64,000 nucleotides of DNA from Candidatus Rokuibacteriota bacterium (GTDB lineage: Bacteria; Methylomirabilota; Methylomirabilia; Rokubacteriales; CSP1-6): the NCBI GenBank assembly GCA_030647435.1, contig JAUSJX010000054.1, positions 21,931 through 85,930 on the forward strand, written 5' to 3'. Position 1 is the stretch's first letter; every line of letters starts with the position of its first letter. This document shows, one piece after another, positions 63,194-64,000 of this stretch. The translations under genes were made by a program, and so were the position numbers. A model generated the notes under the pieces. The model made no database searches, was not told where the DNA came from, and was given only the letters and a program-made list of their open reading frames with translations.

Positions 63194-63847
63194 CTACCAT
63201 CGGCCGATCTCGTCGGCGATCTGCTTGGCGGTGAGGACGCGGCCGTAGGCGCGGCGGATGATGTCGAGGGTGGCGCGCTGGATCTCGGGCCAAAGGGTGG
63301 CAGTGGCGTCCTCGACGACCGTCATGCGGAACTCGCGATTCATGCCCCCGATCATCGTCGCCAGAACGCAGATGTCTGTCATGGTGCCGGTCAGCACCAG
63401 ATGGGTGACGCCGCGGACGCGGAGCGCAGCGTCCAGCGGCGTCCCGTTGAAGCCGTCGTAGTGGAACTTGGTCACGACCAGCTCGTCCGGGCGGGGCTGG
63501 AGCTCGGGCACGACGCGGAGATTGGCCTCGCCCTCGAAGCAGGAGGACGAAGCCATGCCGAACCCGCGAGGAGCGCCCGGGGCAGCCTTGCGATGCTCGG
63601 GATGCAGCTCGCCCACCAGGAGAGACGCCCGCTCGGAATAGGTGAACTCGGTAAAGAGGTCGGGCAGGCGTTTCTCGCGGAAGAGGTCGAGGAGGGTGCG
63701 GATCCGGGGAATGATGTCGCGGGCGGGCGGCACTTCCATCGCCTCGCCCGGGTCGAGAAAGCCGCGCTGCATGTCCACCACCAGCAGCGCCGTCTTGCCC
63801 GGGGCCAGGTTCAGCGCCGCTTCAAAGGCCTCGGTGCGATCGCTCAA
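63194..63847 (-). CDS. isochorismatase-fold (nicotinamidase-like) hydrolase
   Basis: 217 residues if started at TTG 63847; the frame is open to the window edge through the tandem repeat, and no ATG or good ribosome site is visible, so the start is uncertain. Triad: TALLVVDMQRGFLDPG, VVTKFHYDGFNGTPLD and GTMTDICVLATM. Different subfamily from the one at 52120 (FHYDGFNGTPLD insert). It likely forms an operon with the aldolase. Confidence 0.8.
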   Translation of the reverse strand: MSDRTEAFEAALNLAPGKTALLVVDMQRGFLDPGEAMEVPPARDIIPRIRTLLDLFREKRLPDLFTEFTYSERASLLVGELHPEHRKAAPGAPRGFGMASSSCFEGEANLRVVPELQPRPDELVVTKFHYDGFNGTPLDAALRVRGVTHLVLTGTMTDICVLATMIGGMNREFRMTVVEDATATLWPEIQRATLDIIRRAYGRVLTAKQIADEIGRW

Positions 63848-63870
63848 CGCTGGGCGTCGGAAACTGTCTT

Positions 63871-63999
63871 CGTGAGTTGCTCGGCTCGCCTGCGGCTGCG
63901 CCTCGCCTGACCACGTGAGTTGCTCGGCTCGCCTGCGGCTGCGCCTCGCCTGACCACGTGAGTTGCTCGGCTCGCCTGCGGCTGCGCCTCGCCTGACCA
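63871..63999. repeat. 43-bp tandem repeat, three exact copies at the window edge
   Basis: Three perfect back-to-back copies (63871-63913, 63914-63956, 63957-63999) lie upstream of the isochorismatase-like gene and may continue beyond the window. Each unit starts CGTGAGTTGCTCGGCTCGCC; junctions create CACGTG. 43 is not a multiple of three, so it is not a protein repeat. Confidence 0.9.
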
Positions 64000-64000
64000 C

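Noticed and set aside
63871..63999. CRISPR array
   Set aside because: Copies are contiguous and identical, with no spacers.

Overview
The window is GC-rich bacterial chromosome with dense, mostly minus-strand operons whose genes often overlap by 1-4 bases. The gene content suggests an uncultivated-type soil or subsurface lineage near Methylomirabilota/'Candidatus Rokubacteria' or the old deltaproteobacteria: two branched-chain amino acid (Liv) type ABC transporters linked to catabolic enzymes, a complete type IV pilus locus of the pilMNOPQ-aro type, a dnaK-dnaJ-hspR-lon stress cluster, and several TMTC-like membrane glycosyltransferases with TPR tails. This placement is inference; there is no rRNA gene in the window and I found no tRNA gene.

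Layout. (1) Positions 1-8128: a catabolic cluster (MaoC-like hydratase, ornithine cyclodeaminase-like enzyme, MOSC protein, FAD oxidoreductase cut by the window edge) downstream of a livJHMGF transporter that has a clear sigma70-type promoter. (2) Positions 8125-17372: one apparent eight-gene operon, TPR protein - efp - accB - accC - thiE - three TMTC-like genes, the last four overlapping or nearly touching. (3) Positions 17372-23226: a fourth TMTC-like gene (plus strand), an acyltransferase-3, a fifth TMTC-like gene, a 62-codon in-frame chimera of a TMTC N-terminus and an AroB C-terminus, and a truncated IS3-type transposase. (4) Positions 23227-41970: the type IV pilus locus. In the direction of transcription it runs pilB-T-C-S-R, then pilA behind a near-consensus sigma54 promoter, pilD, minor pilins fimT/pilV/pilX, then pilM-N-O-P-Q-aroC-aroB from a second promoter. 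PilR is the expected sigma54 activator of pilA. (5) Positions 42000-44533: macro-domain protein, MazG, DUF1844 protein, membrane-anchored unknown. (6) Positions 44576-50879: a stress operon with a strong promoter, a broken hsp20, dnaK, a DnaJ with SPD in place of HPD, the HspR-type repressor, lon, and a perfect 12-bp hairpin terminator. (7) Positions 50884-54825: lytic transglycosylase, an unknown protein carrying seven exact QMSGG repeats, an isochorismatase-fold hydrolase, ComM/YifB and dUTPase. (8) Positions 54832-64000: a second Liv-type transporter with a Tat-type binding protein and a class III aminotransferase, a tafazzin-like acyltransferase, a DUF4160/DUF2442 pair, a DapA-like aldolase, a second isochorismatase-fold hydrolase and a 43-bp tandem repeat at the edge.

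The most unusual items are the TMTC-like expansion interleaved with core biosynthetic genes, the TMTC/AroB chimera, the hsp20 pseudogene left in front of dnaK, the SPD J-domain, a PilV-like gene with no prepilin leader, and the in-frame 15-bp tandem array. No CRISPR array, phage or complete insertion sequence was seen.
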